In this document: one piece after another, positions 1 through 11,113 of the stretch
Numbering within the stretch: position 1 is the stretch's first letter
Layout: each line of letters begins with the position of its first letter
From: Austropuccinia psidii
Taxonomy: Eukaryota; Basidiomycota; Pucciniomycetes; Pucciniales; Sphaerophragmiaceae
Reading direction: 5' to 3'
Length of the DNA stretch: 64,000 bases
NCBI GenBank assembly: GCA_023105745.1
Contig: JALGQZ010000015.1
Span: 6,099,499-6,163,498 of the forward strand
Notes under the pieces: generated by a model
What the model saw: the letters and a program-made list of their open reading frames with translations, nothing else
Told to the model about the DNA's origin: nothing
The model's database searches: none
Program-made: the position numbers and the translations under genes

Positions 1-831
1 AGTAGTCTCTCTTGAATATTTGACGTATTGACTGATTTTCTCACTTCTTTTTCCTGGGTAGTAAATTTTTTTAATTTATTAGTAAAGGTTTGTGACACTT
101 ATAATATTTCTTCAAGAGTAAGATTTATCTTTTGTTCAAGTATTTTGTTCATGACATGTTCAATTATTAGCTTTGGGTTATTGGCTGTAGATTTTACCTT
201 GTCTTTTAATTCCATCTTTGGTAACTCCTCTCTTAGTCCCTTGTTATTCTTGTTCCTATAAATGATTTCAATCTCATCATTATCTACTTCCTTTCCTTCT
301 TGTGTTTTCTTGTATTTTGTTGGAATTATAACTCTTATTTCTTCTTCTGCCTCATCTTCCTCGTGGTAGGCACCTAGTATCTTTTTTTTAACAGGTTTGT
401 GTGTTTCATTTTTATCCTCTTGCTGTGTTTGGCTTTGAATTTCCTGTCTTGCAGCTCTTTGCCTTGTCTGTCTAAGCCCAACATTTATTTGAAGATTTTC
501 ATTTGTTGGTGATTTTTGAGGAGGTTTCCAGTTTCCCCATTCTTCTAAGTGAGCTATAGCAGTTGCCTTCTCACCTTTGCTTTCCTCAATTACTTTTTTT
601 TCTTGGTTATTTGGGGGTGGATTTGATTGTTCCAACATTTTCTTTGTAAAATCCTCCTTCTCTTTGGAAAGATGTCTGACTAATTCTTTTTCAGATTTAG
701 GGCCTTCTGTGGGTACTCTTTGGAAATTTGGAAAAAAATATGTTCCTCCATGCTTCAAGACAATTCTTTTCTCCAAGTCTTCTGTGAGATGATTACATGT
801 TATTGCGGAATGTCCTTCTTCTAAGCAGTAA
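1..831 (-). pseudogene. Gyp-A gag C-terminus and gag-pol linker (broken)
   Basis: The fragment opens with the last three ligands of a CCHC knuckle (C-L-E-E-G-H-S-A-I-T-C); its first Cys is on the far side of the insert at 832-2267. A 225-codon open stretch (99-776) follows: Pro/Gln-rich, then a highly charged Lys/Glu linker. An in-frame TAA at 99-101 ends it, but the same frame continues sensibly to base 1, so the stop is a lesion. No protease motif is reached inside the window. Knuckle proteins of this type bind the element's own RNA in the particle. Confidence 0.75.
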
Positions 832-2267
832 TGTCAGCTAGAGTCTATGTTGAAGCAGTAATTAGGGTATTTACAGCTAAGACTATGACTGTGACACTTG
901 GAAATAATTTTAACATAAGAGTTTCAATTTAATATAATGGTTTATAATATAACAACAGGGTTCTACTATTGAAGAATAGTGGTGGTGAGCGCTATTGAGA
1001 ACCCTGGGTGCAGTCTTACCAGTTGGATTACTATAATAAGAGCTATGATAATTAAAACTATAATTATACCGTGATTATTACCCAAGGGTAAAACTGTTTT
1101 TGATAGTTTACTACATAGGATGCTCAAGGGCAGGATGAGGAAACAATTCTGGCTGTGAAAAGCCTCCTTTTTATCCTGAAGTGGGGTGGAAAGTGTGCTA
1201 GACCTTTCCACATAGAGGAAGTGAAGATTTTTGACCCTCTAGCACTGGCTTGTGGTTTGCAAACAGCCTGTATAACCTGTATTGGGCTCAGATGTGGTTT
1301 CAAAACCACATCTGGGAAGTTTTCACCAATACAGGGTGAAAATTTTCATCTGGGGACCTTGCAGCCTGATTCTGACGTGTATGACGCGTAGAATGCTGTA
1401 CAGAAACTGTATGGGAACCCAGTATTGACTGACATATGAGGTATTGAAGTAAAAACAAGCTTTTCCATCTATTTGACACCTCATATTCATGGTTATGGGA
1501 TATTATCCCATGGGAAGGCTGTATATGACAGCAGGTGGGAATCTGACCTTGAAACAGCCATAACTTTGTCAATTCTTGACATATCAACCTCAAAATTGGT
1601 TCCCTGTGTAGCCCTGTATGTTCTCTAAACAATGGTACCTCATTTGATATGGTATCATTAAATACGACAAAGGTATCGCATGTACAAGTTTTTTGTACAT
1701 TTGCGTGGTATAGGGAAAAAGCTGTATTGAGCTTATTTGCCCCATAACCTTTGTTCTAGTTGAGCTATGGGGAAATGGATGACACCATCAGATATCCCTG
1801 ATTGTTCTCTTTCCAAAAATACCCCACTTCAAGTACCTCACACTAAAACTGTAGAAGCTAGATGGGAGGTGAATGTTTTGTTCACCCTTATTTGGCCTGA
1901 AATTGACCATAACTCCAGTAATATTGGTGCTAGCTCAGTTTGGCTGGTACCATTGGATATCCCTGGCTTAGAGCTTCATTATGAATACCTATTTGATGGG
2001 GTTAAGCCTCTCCTTCTGGATCTTAGATGAGAGGTGAAAATTAAGGTTTATGCTCAGCAATAACCTTGAGCAGGAATAACTTTGTTATTATTTGTCCTAT
2101 GGTGATGGAACTTATACTTTCAGAAAGAGGTGAGTTTCCTCTTTCTTTTGATACCTTTTGAGCTTATTTGGCTCAGCTCCATGTTTTGGTGGTATCTTGG
2201 CTATACCATTGGTTTATGGTATTTTGGCTGTCATGCTTGTGCTCTGGTTTTGAGTCAGAGGCTGACA
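832..2267. mobile_element. Orphan solo-LTR-like insertion (1,436 bp) in the Gyp-A zinc knuckle
   Basis: It begins TGTCAGC and ends GCTGACA, a perfect 7-bp inverted terminus with TG..CA ends, and is flanked by the duplication AGTAA (827-831 and 2268-2272). Removing the insert plus one AGTAA restores the Gyp-A knuckle C-Y-Y-C-L-E-E-G-H. No transposase, RT or integrase reading frame is visible; the short open frames inside lack domains. It contains two adjacent hairpins at 1289-1314 and 1320-1342. The LTR family is not the same as the others here, so the orientation is unknown. Confidence 0.8.
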
Positions 2268-2564
2268 AGTAATAACACTTCAGTAGCTGTCTTGGAGCCA
2301 TTTGTGATGGAACATATGGTTGATAACCAGAATATATGGGTGGTAAGGGATGTCTTGGCCTGAATGGCAGTGAGTTTTGCGTAACTTTCAGATCTTGATT
2401 ATTTCCTGCTTGTGTTTTGTTTGGAGATTCAACTACTTCTGAAAGGTGTTTGAGCTGATTCAATACTTTCTTAACTGATTCCTTCCCAGTAGCATTTGAT
2501 TGATGCCCCTGTGGCTGAGTATTTTGAATTTTTTGGGTAAGATCTTTCATTTGCTTTAAGACTT
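2268..2564 (-). pseudogene. Gyp-A gag, middle fragment
   Basis: This reads (minus) from a Lys/Gln-rich helix-like stretch (V-L-K-Q-M-K-D-L-T-Q-K) through a Pro-rich segment (R-P-R-H-P-L-P-P-I-Y) into the first Cys of the zinc knuckle at its left end. It joins the N-terminal gag fragment across the solo LTR at 2565-4391 and the C-terminal fragment across the insert at 832-2267. It is part of the nucleocapsid-forming protein. The fragment itself has no internal stop. Confidence 0.75.
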
Positions 2565-4391
2565 TGTGAGCCTTAGAGGTAATTTCATATACCCAAAAGA
2601 CCACAAATACAAAATTAACATATAAATACAAATAAAATAAATTTATTTATACTATTAAAATAAAAATTAAAATATAAATATAAAATTATATTCAAAATAA
2701 AAAATTTAATTACAATTTAAAATGAAAATCACATTAAAATCTTGGAATTATAAAATTACATTTATACTTGAAAAAATTAAGTAAAAATGAAATTTTAACA
2801 AAATTGTGAAAAAATAAATAAATTTGGAAAAGAGTTAAATAAAAATTATTCTAACTTTTTATCCAATAATTAAACACATAAAAATTATTTCACCAATGGA
2901 TTCCTCATAAAAAAATCAGGTGGGGTCACCTCTGAGTGAAATTCTTGTAACTCAACTCTAAATAAGCTTAAATTAAGTTTTTAGTATTTTCGATACAAAA
3001 GTTGAAAATCCTCAAAACTTTAATTTAACTCACACCACATGTGGTGTTAACCATCAATTTTTGTGTTAAAATTGAGTTTTTGTGTTTAGTTCAGAAGTTA
3101 TGAGGAATTGAAGTATTTTCAATTGAATTCAATTGCAATGTCAAAATGTGCGCGTGTATTACATAAGTGAACTTTGATTTAAATATGAGGTGTCAATTAT
3201 TACTGTATTGTACTGTACAATTCAATTGAATTACACATGTAAATCATAAGTATAATACATGATGAGGAATTAGAGGAAAAATAAATTGGAAAGATTAAAT
3301 TTGGGGGGGAAAAGGAACTCCAGCTCTAAGGGGGAGCTAGACCCCCAAAATCCTTGCTGACAGGCGTGGGATGTCAAAATTCACGCAAAAGTTCATCACT
3401 TTTGGCCTGGAATTGAGTTACAGGGTCTGTGGACTCAATTGATGATGAGGTTTTGATACCAACTGGGGTAGTTTTAGCTGTTGCCAAGAGGGTAAAACTA
3501 CCCTTAAGATAAAACAATCATAGAAAAAACGGTTTTAAATGGTTTCTATGCCTCTGACACACATTCTGACGTGGCTTGAAGGCTCTAGGCCTGGTATTGC
3601 TATAGTAATGGTTGATTTAAGGGTCTAAAATGGCTAAAAATGGCTTTAACCAGCCCTTTTTTGGTCTAAACCAGGGTTCAATGATTCCATAATTGGCTTT
3701 TGTGTTGTCAGACTGTTTTTCACGACTGACAAGAGTAAATTTTACTTTTGGAGTAAGAAAATTGATGGCTATGAAGGAATGTCTTCTTTGCCCCACTTTT
3801 CTCTTCATGTTAGAATCTTCTCCTTTTATAATTAGTTTAAACACTGTTAAACCAATCAATAAAAGATTCCAACCACCTTTCTTATATCATTTTAAACCTT
3901 TTAACCACGTGAAAAAATCATTATAATCATTGTTTGTAACCTTTATAATCATTTTTACCCCTGAATCACCCCAAAAGTGAATTAAAGCATCTTTCATCAC
4001 TGTAAACTTTGTCACTTTGTTTCCAAATTCACTCTGGTCACTTTTGGGTGCGTTTTCTCTTTAATATTCTTTCTAAAGACTTTGGTCTTTAATTAATGGC
4101 TTGCAATTCTTTGCTCAATTAATTCCAATTGAACTTGCTCTTGAAGAAATTTCTTTTGTAGCCTTAAATATCTCTTGTAGAGTATTTTTGGATAAATTTT
4201 TATTGTTGGTAAAACAATAAACCTTTATAATATTATTGTTTTATACTAATAAAGCTATAAACAATAAATTTGGGGTGTTTTCTCTTAAAAATAATATCCT
4301 TTACTATTTTTAATTGATTTTTACCTTATACAAATTTTGAGGACAGGAAGCTACTTGATTTTTAATCAAAGTTTCATATCCACACCTTACA
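2565..4391 (+). mobile_element. Solo LTR, Gyp-D family (1,827 bp)
   Basis: It starts TGTGAGCC and ends CACCTTACA, with a perfect TSD GACTT at 2560-2564 and 4392-4396. It is closely similar along its length to the 5' LTR at 49086-50868, which is followed by a primer site, so orientation is plus. No internal element sequence is present, so it is a recombination remnant of a full insertion. It is antisense to the gag it interrupts. Confidence 0.92.
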
Positions 4392-5716
4392 GACTTCTGC
4401 CCAGCTTTCCTCTTCAAACCTAGCTTTCTTCTCTTGTGACTTTGGTTGTGAAAATTCCTTTTGTTGAATCAAGACTTTGGCTTCTAAATCTTGTTCAATA
4501 TATAACTTTAAGATTTCCAATCTTGGAATGATATAACCACCATCCAAAGCTTGCACCATTGCCTTACATTTAATCATTTCTTTGTAAATAGATTCTTGAA
4601 CACTTGAGGAAAGACTTGCCAAAATTTCTTTATTGTGATTGATATCTGCTTGTATATATTGATATCTTCTGAGATAATTAATAATGGATTCATATTCACC
4701 AATGAAACTTATATATTGGGTCATATTTCTAATTCCTCATTATTGTTAAATCTTTGTAAATAATTGAGTAATGGAGGACAGCTTGTATGTTCTTTCAGGT
4801 GACACTATTCCCCATCTCCTCTTCGTATCCAATTTTAATTTCTCCCAATGGCCAGTTTCATATCCAGGCATTCCTTCAATATGGTAGCTAATTTCTTGAT
4901 CTTTAGTCCAAAAGGATATCTGTCTTGCAATATCCCTTCCCCTTTCTCCTTCAATTTCTGATATATTTTCCACTCTTTTAATATATCTTTCCACTTCCTT
5001 TCCGTCAAACCATAAATTATAATCCTTTGGTCTGTCTTGACAATGGGTGTATTGTTTCGTGGGATTTCTTGTTGCAATGGGCTTGAAGCCTGTGCATGAA
5101 TATTAACCCGCTTTGGTAGAGTATTTGGTCTTTGTGAAGTGAATGGAATTGATGAGTCCATAGGCCTTGAAAATGGTGATGGTGACCCTTCTTGTCTAAA
5201 GATTCTTGGCATGCTTGTATTTTGTTCCATTGGGATGTTTTCTGCAGTAAAACTTGACTGTTTCCTTTTCCCTTCTTTTTTAAGGAACTCAATTAATTCT
5301 TGTTGCATTTCCAACATTCTTTGATGAAGTCTTTCTACATCAGAAATATATTTTTGTCCTTGCATGGTGTCTTCATTTATAATTTCTTCTTTGGATTCAT
5401 CTGGATTGTGTGGTATCTTTGATGATGATACTGAATACATGTTTATATATTCTTTGTTGATTTTCTCTTTTTCACTTTTTTTTTAATTTCAAATAGTTCC
5501 TTGAGTAATTTCTGAAAATAATTTGTAGCTATCTTTTGATCTTTCTTCTTGGTTGTCGGTGTAGCAACTGGTATACTAGAATCTATAGGTGATTCTTCTC
5601 CAGGTGGTGTTTCTCCTCATTTTGGATAATAATAGTGAAATGATTTTGTTGAAGAACTTGATGGTGACAATTATTTAGAATTTTGTGGTTTTTCTGATTC
5701 CAGATTTGAAATTTTT
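4392..5716 (-). pseudogene. Gyp-A gag N-terminal and capsid-like part (broken)
   Basis: Minus-strand coding runs from about 5716 with a Ser/Pro-rich N-terminus, then a Met at 5440 (M-Y-S-V-S-S-S), a helix-like segment (R-L-H-Q-R-M-L-E-M-Q), a Pro/Ser-rich region and the capsid-like part (frames at 4835-5440, 4746-4994 and 4374-4724). Lesions include in-frame stops near 5616 and 5681, an indel in an A-run near 5470, and at least two frame changes around 4990-5020 and 4725-4745. It would form the particle shell; this copy cannot. The product boundaries come from following sense across frames and are approximate. Confidence 0.75.
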
Positions 5717-5803
5717 TATTGATAAAAAGCTTTTTTTTATGGACCAAATTTGAATGTTTTTTTTCTTTGATAATTGACAGATTATTGATGGCTTAAGCTG
5801 TTG

Positions 5804-5821
5804 GCCACTGTTGGGAAGCCA
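5804..5821 (-). other. Candidate primer-binding site of Gyp-A
   Basis: On the minus strand the sequence starts TGGCTTCCCAAC, two bases after a CGACA that would end the 5' LTR at 5824. A TGG-starting site just inside the LTR matches tRNA priming, in which the CCA end of a tRNA anneals. The matching tRNA was not identified. Confidence 0.45.
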
Positions 5822-6352
5822 GATGTCGGAACTCCTTTTGGTGTGGGATGAAATAAGGCAGTACCTTGAGGGGAAAATTATTGGTTAATCTGTTTTGAAT
5901 TTCAGAATTTTCCAATAACCATGGGTGCTAAGGTGTATTAGCTGCCACTCTAAATAATACTAAATATTCAGCCTACAGAGAATCACAAAATAAAATAAGA
6001 TTTGTGGCTTTAACAGATAGAGAAGACTTATCAGAAGTCTCTAAATCAGACCTATCAATAACACTACAGTAAAAACTCCGATCTAAGATTTCTGATAAAA
6101 TAAACACTAAGATTTCTTTTATTTTATTTTAATAAAAGTGATGATAATATCTATATATATATATATTTTAGGTTTCTGTTATTTTAATAAAAGTAATGAG
6201 AATGATAAGAATATTTTTTTTTTATGGTTTTAGGTTGATTATAATGATTTTTTTTTGATATGAGTACTAATAATAAGACTACTGTATTTGATTCTTTTAG
6301 AATTTCTTTTTAATACTGAGTTGATATCAATACTACTTTCTTTTTGTTAATA

Positions 6353-6755
6353 ACACTAAGCTTTTGAACAAGGCTTTTAAGCTTTAACTACGGTTATACT
6401 ACTATTTCCTTAACAATAATAAGCTACTGAGCTTTTTTACTATGGTTATACTACTATTCTTCACTAATACTAAGCTACGGAGCTTTTTACTATGGTTATA
6501 CTAATATTCTTCACAAATACAAAGCTTACTGAGCAAGGCTACTGAGCTTTTTACTACGGTTATACCACTATTCTTCACTAATACTAAGCTTACTGAGCAA
6601 GGCTACTGATCTTTTTACTATGGTTTTACTACTATTTTTTGAAAATACTCTGCTACTGAGCAAGGCTACTGAGCTTTTACTATGTTAATACTACTATTGT
6701 TCAAAAATACTAAGCTATTGAGCAAGGCTACTGAGCTTTTACTACTAAAACACTA
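6353..6755. repeat. Imperfect tandem repeat, about 50-65 bp unit, roughly seven copies
   Basis: The phrases ACTAAGCT, TACTGAGCAAGGCTACTGAG, TTTTACTAYGGTTATAC and ACTACTATTCTTC recur in order. Some units lack the 13-15 bp ACTGAGCAAGGCT block, giving two unit lengths. It lies in the presumed Gyp-A LTR, where such arrays often sit in the promoter part; the function here is unknown. Confidence 0.8.
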
Positions 6756-6962
6756 CTACTCTAGATATCCTGCTAGTTCAGGGATGGTTGTGAGCCTGAA
6801 TAGTGGGAACTTCTTCAATGATGATGGGAAAATGAGGGAGAGAGGACTTCTATTTATAGCTTTTGGGCCTCCATAGAGCTTCTCAAAATAGTGTACTTGG
6901 AAAAAATCATAGTTGAGAGGTTTTAGCTGGTGAGAGGTGTAGTTTTGGTGTAGCAGTGTGTT

Positions 6963-7727
6963 TTATGAGAGAATTATGCTGGTGGTGCTTTTTCTTATCA
7001 AAATCATGTGATTTATTTAAGATAATTTGTCTGGTGAGATTTCCTTTTTTCCAAGAAAGTAGAGAAAAGACAGCTCCTGACAATTGAACTTTCTTCTAGT
7101 CATATGATATATATGAGAAAATCATGCTGGTGTTTCTGTTTCTTATCAAAATCATGTGATGTCTTGGAGATAATTTTGCTGGTGACATTTTCATTTTTGG
7201 TGACTTTGTTACGTATTTTCTGAGAGAATTATGCTGGTGTTTCTGTTTTAGTATTGTATCATTTCATATGGAGTTTGTATCATTTCTATCAAGTTTGATG
7301 CATGTCATTATTACTAAGCAAACATTTGTTCTTGGAAAATATATTGTAATTTTATGCATAGCCTTGAGGTATTTCTTCTTTCAATTGAATTGAGTTGGGG
7401 AAAATATTTTTGCTTCTATTTTTTACGTATGTTATGAGAGAATTATGCTGGTGGTTCTTTTTCTTACCAAAATCATGTGATGTATTTGAGATAATTTGGC
7501 TGGTGACATTTTCATTTTTGGTGACTTTGTTACATATTTTCTGAGAGAATTATGCTGGTGTTTCTGTTTTAGTATTGTATCATTTCATATGGAGATTGCA
7601 CCATTTCTATCAAATTTGATGCATGTCATTATTACTAAGAAAACATTTTTTCTTTGAAAATATATTGTAATTTTATGCATAGCCTTGATTTATTTCTTCT
7701 TTCAATTGAATCAAGGTGGGGAAAATA
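6963..7727. repeat. Tandem duplication, about 321-bp period, plus a partial third copy
   Basis: The segment at 7111-7431 is repeated at 7432-7727, sharing GAGAATTATGCTGGTG, ATCATGTGATGT, GACATTTTCATTTTTGGTGA and TTTATGCATAGCCTTGA in order. A shorter first copy occupies about 6963-7046. Differences are scattered point changes and small gaps. Confidence 0.8.
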
Positions 7728-7997
7728 CAGATTTGATGCTGTGGTGCGTCTTCATATACGTTTTTTTAGATTAACTCCTTTTAATTGCATAATTTGTTAT
7801 TGATGATGCAATACGGTGGATAAATCCTTTGATACTATACTGTTTTGATAAGATCTTGAGGCTGTGTATTTTATATTTCTGTTTGAAATCTGTAGTTGTA
7901 ATGTGTAAATATGTTTTGTGTAATTTGTTTTATTATCATTTTTTTCTTTTGCTTTATGGGTAAGCTTGAAACTGGTACTAATGGTATGGAATACCAC

Positions 7998-9061
7998 AAC
8001 GTCCCTTCTGAATAAAGACTGCAAAGATAGAGCTTTGGCCAGTTCATTACTTGAAGTATGGAAAAATTCCTATTCTGAAGGGAGATTTAACTTGTTTTAT
8101 GACATAATCGACCACAGGACCAAAAATTATTGTGTAATGACATTATGCTTTACATTACTTATAAATACAATTCTCCATGAATGTCATGATAGAATCTATT
8201 CTGAAGAACTTTCAGAAGGCAGAACACTTGACAAAGTGAAAAACTCTACATGGTGGCCATTTTGGAGAACAGAGACCATTGAATATTTCCATAACTGTGA
8301 CAGATGCCAAAAGGTAATCTGTATTACAGGCAAGGAATTCTGACTTATGATTCATATTCAAGAACCAAAAGCCTCTTGGGAAGTTGTTCACATGAATTGG
8401 GCAACAGCACTCCCTCCAAGTGGTGACAGAACTTATAATGCTTTTTTAGTAATTGTAGACAGACAAACCAAGACTCGCTTATTCTTACCATTTCATAAAG
8501 ATGACACTGCTATGGATCCAGATCTTCTTCTATGGAATAGAGTCATTTCTCATCCAGGGTCATTTAAGAGTATCATAAGGGACAAGATCCCAAATTCACA
8601 TCTGCACTTTGGACCAATCTTCATAGATTTTTTGGGACCAACTTGTCATTTTCTACAGCATACCACCCTCAAACCAATATGCTAGCCGAGTTCATGATTC
8701 AAAATTTAAAGGACATGATAAGGAGATTCTGTGCCTATGGATTAGAATTCAAATACTCAGATGGCTTTACCAATGACTGTTGCACTCTAATACCTGCAAT
8801 GGAATTTGAATGTAAGACATTAGTCCATTCTTTCACAGTTCAGACTCCTGCTATAGTGGAAAGAGAATGTATTACAAGACTCCCAGCAGAAACACTGAGT
8901 AAAGACTTAATTGACATCCATCCCACATGTTTCAGCTTCAAAATCATGCTTGATAACATGGAAAACCATGCAAAACAAAGCATGAATAACTCTTTTTACT
9001 ATGCAAAAGAGAAGTGGAACAAGATTCATAAGTACCAGAATACAAATTAGGGGACTTAGGT
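7998..9061 (+). pseudogene. Gyp-B integrase, N-terminal and core part (relic)
   Basis: The fragment has the zinc-binding HHCC module (H-E-C-H ... C-D-R-C) and an integrase core similar to Gyp-C1. An in-frame TGA sits at 8341-8343 and a frame change occurs near 8600-8643. The first catalytic Asp is Asn (H-M-N-W), the second catalytic block is garbled, and only the Glu region (L-A-E-F-M-I-Q) survives. The coding is split at 9061 by the 9062-11701 insertion and resumes at 11702. It once cut and joined element cDNA into chromosomes. Confidence 0.85.
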
Positions 9062-9134
9062 TGTGAGCCTGCAAGCTTGTAAACCTTTACCTGCTATACA
9101 GACTCCAAATACTTTCTTTAAATTTTTGTCTCAA

Positions 9135-9722
9135 TGTTAGCTGGTGCCTCTTTCGTGGCTTCCAGACTAAAGTATTAGTAATTTAATAAACTAATTTGAA
9201 GTGGAATACTATTAATTTTAATTTAATAGACGCGTCACTAATTTTATAACTATGTACTGTTGGTATTTAAGCTTCAACAATACTATAAATGGTAAAAGTG
9301 AATTTAATCACTTAAAAGGTGAGAGCGCTAATATTTCTAAAATAAAATGTAAGTAATTTTAATTGTAAAAATATATTTGGTTAAGAGCTCTGAGGATTAA
9401 TTCAAAGAGAATTAATCCTCTTTAAATGTTGTAATTACAAATTTGAAATCAAAACAATGTAAAAGAATTCTGTTTTGAATGAAGAAAGATTTGCTATGGT
9501 AACAGGAGCAAATGTAACAACAAAATTAATGACATAGTGGGAGCATATACTATGACACATTGAGTGATTAGTCATAGAAACAAGATTTAATTCATATTAT
9601 AATAATATGAATTGAGGTATTTGAAATTTATACAAAAGAAAGAAAGAAAATGAGACAAAAATTTAAAGAAAGTATTTGGAGTCTGTATAGCAGGTAAAGG
9701 TTTACAAGCTTGCAGGCTCACA
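9135..9722. repeat. 588-bp direct repeat, left copy
   Basis: It starts TGTTAGCTGG and ends GGCTCACA. It matches 11114-11701 at a constant offset of 1,979 with no difference seen by eye. Its last 72 bases are the inverse of 9062-9133. TG..CA ends are compatible with an LTR. Confidence 0.93.
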
Positions 9723-9760
9723 TTTGGTAATACAAAAAAAAAATAGTAAAAAAAAATGAT

Positions 9761-10849
9761 TTAGTTATAGTAAAATGTATAGCTTTGTTGTATTTTTTTA
9801 ATGATTTTCTGTATATTTTTATCTGTATGATAAAAGTTGTTTCTGTCGTTTATAGAGTAATTATAAAAAAATTCTAAAATTATCATTTCGTCTCTATTCA
9901 ATATACCCTCACTGAGTTTTTCTTTTTGTAGTATTTTTGTTATTGAAACAGATAGTCTACTAATATGATAATCTGAATTTAGTAGGTAGTAAATATCTGC
10001 TTTATTGTCAATGTAAGTGGTAATATTTTTCAATGTGGTTGATACTCTTTCTTTTGTTGAAATAGGTTGATTGTTTATTTTTCTTTCGATGTAATTTACA
10101 ATTTTAATCAATATAGTTTCTTCTTCATGTTCAGTAACAGCCGCGTCTACTGTTGTTTCTTCTTTATTTTCATTAATAGTTATATCTATCGTTTCTTCTT
10201 TATTTTCATTAATAGTTACATTTGTTGATGCAAGCACTATTTTGTTGATACTGGAGCTAGCGCGACTGGTAGGCGGTCGTGATTTTTCTTCTTTTATATT
10301 ATAGATCTCATTATTGTTAGCGTTGGGTTGATTACTACTTAAACATCTGTTGTTATTCCTCGTTGTTGTTCTTTTTTGAATACTTGGATTCTTATTTGTT
10401 TTCATAGTGTTCGCGTTGGTACTTTTAATATCAGAATTAGCACTATACTCTTCTTCTGTAATGATCTCCTTAGTTATAGTACCATTACCAATGGTCTTAG
10501 GAACAGAGGAGACTTTGAGGGTTCCAGAATCGTAAGGGGAATGAGATCGTGTACTAATATCAGGATTAGGAATGCAAGGCTTGTCTGTGATTCTGTAGGC
10601 TGTATTGGTAGCCAAATCGTCTTTGAAATTTGATTTTTGTGTTTTTTGCTTCTCATCACCTTGGCAATGGTATCTTTTCCAAGCTTCCGACCGAGCTGAA
10701 GGTTTTCTTCCCCGACGACGAGAAGCAGAATAGTTAAAAGAGTAGCTACTGGTCATCATTTTGGATAGATGACCAGTAACAATGCTTATGTCTTTTATGA
10801 ACAAAGACAGGAGTTGAAAAGCTTTGATTTCAGGGGGAGCTATAGTCAT
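9761..10849 (-). CDS. AT-hook protein of the 9062-11701 insertion, unknown function (362 aa)
   Basis: This is the only long frame between the direct repeats. I chose the first in-frame ATG (10847-10849). The frame stays open upstream to about 10955 and passes a possible acceptor (TTCTATAG, minus strand, ending at 10938), so a spliced 5' exon is possible. Residues 44-50 are R-R-R-G-R-K-P, a typical AT-hook, which would bind AT-rich DNA in the nucleus. Next comes a Ser/Thr/Asn-rich, likely disordered middle, an acidic segment with a repeated T-I-N-E-N-K-E-E-T, and a C-terminal part of about 120 residues with regularly spaced hydrophobics that looks folded. I recognise no transposase, gag, protease, RT or integrase motif. 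Confidence 0.65.
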   Translation of the reverse strand: MTIAPPEIKAFQLLSLFIKDISIVTGHLSKMMTSSYSFNYSASRRRGRKPSARSEAWKRYHCQGDEKQKTQKSNFKDDLATNTAYRITDKPCIPNPDISTRSHSPYDSGTLKVSSVPKTIGNGTITKEIITEEEYSANSDIKSTNANTMKTNKNPSIQKRTTTRNNNRCLSSNQPNANNNEIYNIKEEKSRPPTSRASSSINKIVLASTNVTINENKEETIDITINENKEETTVDAAVTEHEEETILIKIVNYIERKINNQPISTKERVSTTLKNITTYIDNKADIYYLLNSDYHISRLSVSITKILQKEKLSEGILNRDEMIILEFFYNYSINDRNNFYHTDKNIQKIIKKIQQSYTFYYN

Positions 10850-11113
10850 CGAAACTTGTTTACTGGTGTTGGAGGATGGTACTGAGGGCTCCAACAAGAT
10901 TTTTGAGGCAGGTAGCTTTGGTATTAAGTCTTCAAAGCTATAGAATAATAATAAAAATGAGAATCAGTATTGTAACGTTGATTCTTGATTTTTGACGGAA
11001 GAGTCAGTTATAGAAAAACTATATATTATTAATTAGGTATTCCGACGTCTAATTAATTTATTAGATGCAATTAATTAATTAATTAAATCTTATATAAATT
11101 TTAATATATTAAA

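Larger units (their letters stand above)
1..5823 (-). mobile_element. Gyp-A: Ty3/gypsy element, 5' half (runs off left edge)
   Basis: Colinear gag and early pol coding sequence reads right to left from about 5716 to base 1. It is interrupted at 2565-4391 and 832-2267 by LTR insertions; if these and one copy of each 5-bp duplication are removed, the gag frame continues. The zinc knuckle, the basic and acidic linker and the start of the protease-proximal region appear in the usual gypsy order. The right boundary is set by a candidate primer site and LTR end near 5804-5824. The rest of pol and the 3' LTR lie outside the window. Confidence 0.8.
5824..7990 (-). repeat. Probable 5' LTR of Gyp-A, rich in internal tandem repeats
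   Basis: The inferred LTR end is TGTCGG at 5824 (reads CCGACA on the minus strand), followed by the candidate primer site. About 2.1 kb of AT-rich, non-coding sequence extends to the start of the Gyp-B integrase relic near 7998, a length like the other gypsy LTRs in this window (1.8-2.0 kb). It holds two tandem arrays (6353-6755 and 6963-7727). No second LTR copy is in the window and the right end was not pinned to a TG terminus or TSD. Confidence 0.4.

Noticed and set aside
834..836. TGA replacing the first Cys of the Gyp-A knuckle
   Set aside because: The TGA belongs to the end of the 832-2267 insertion; the true Cys codon is on the other side, near 2278.
1767..2030. 87-codon plus-strand frame in the orphan LTR
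   Set aside because: It has no recognisable domain and lies in LTR sequence; length is within chance for the locally higher GC.
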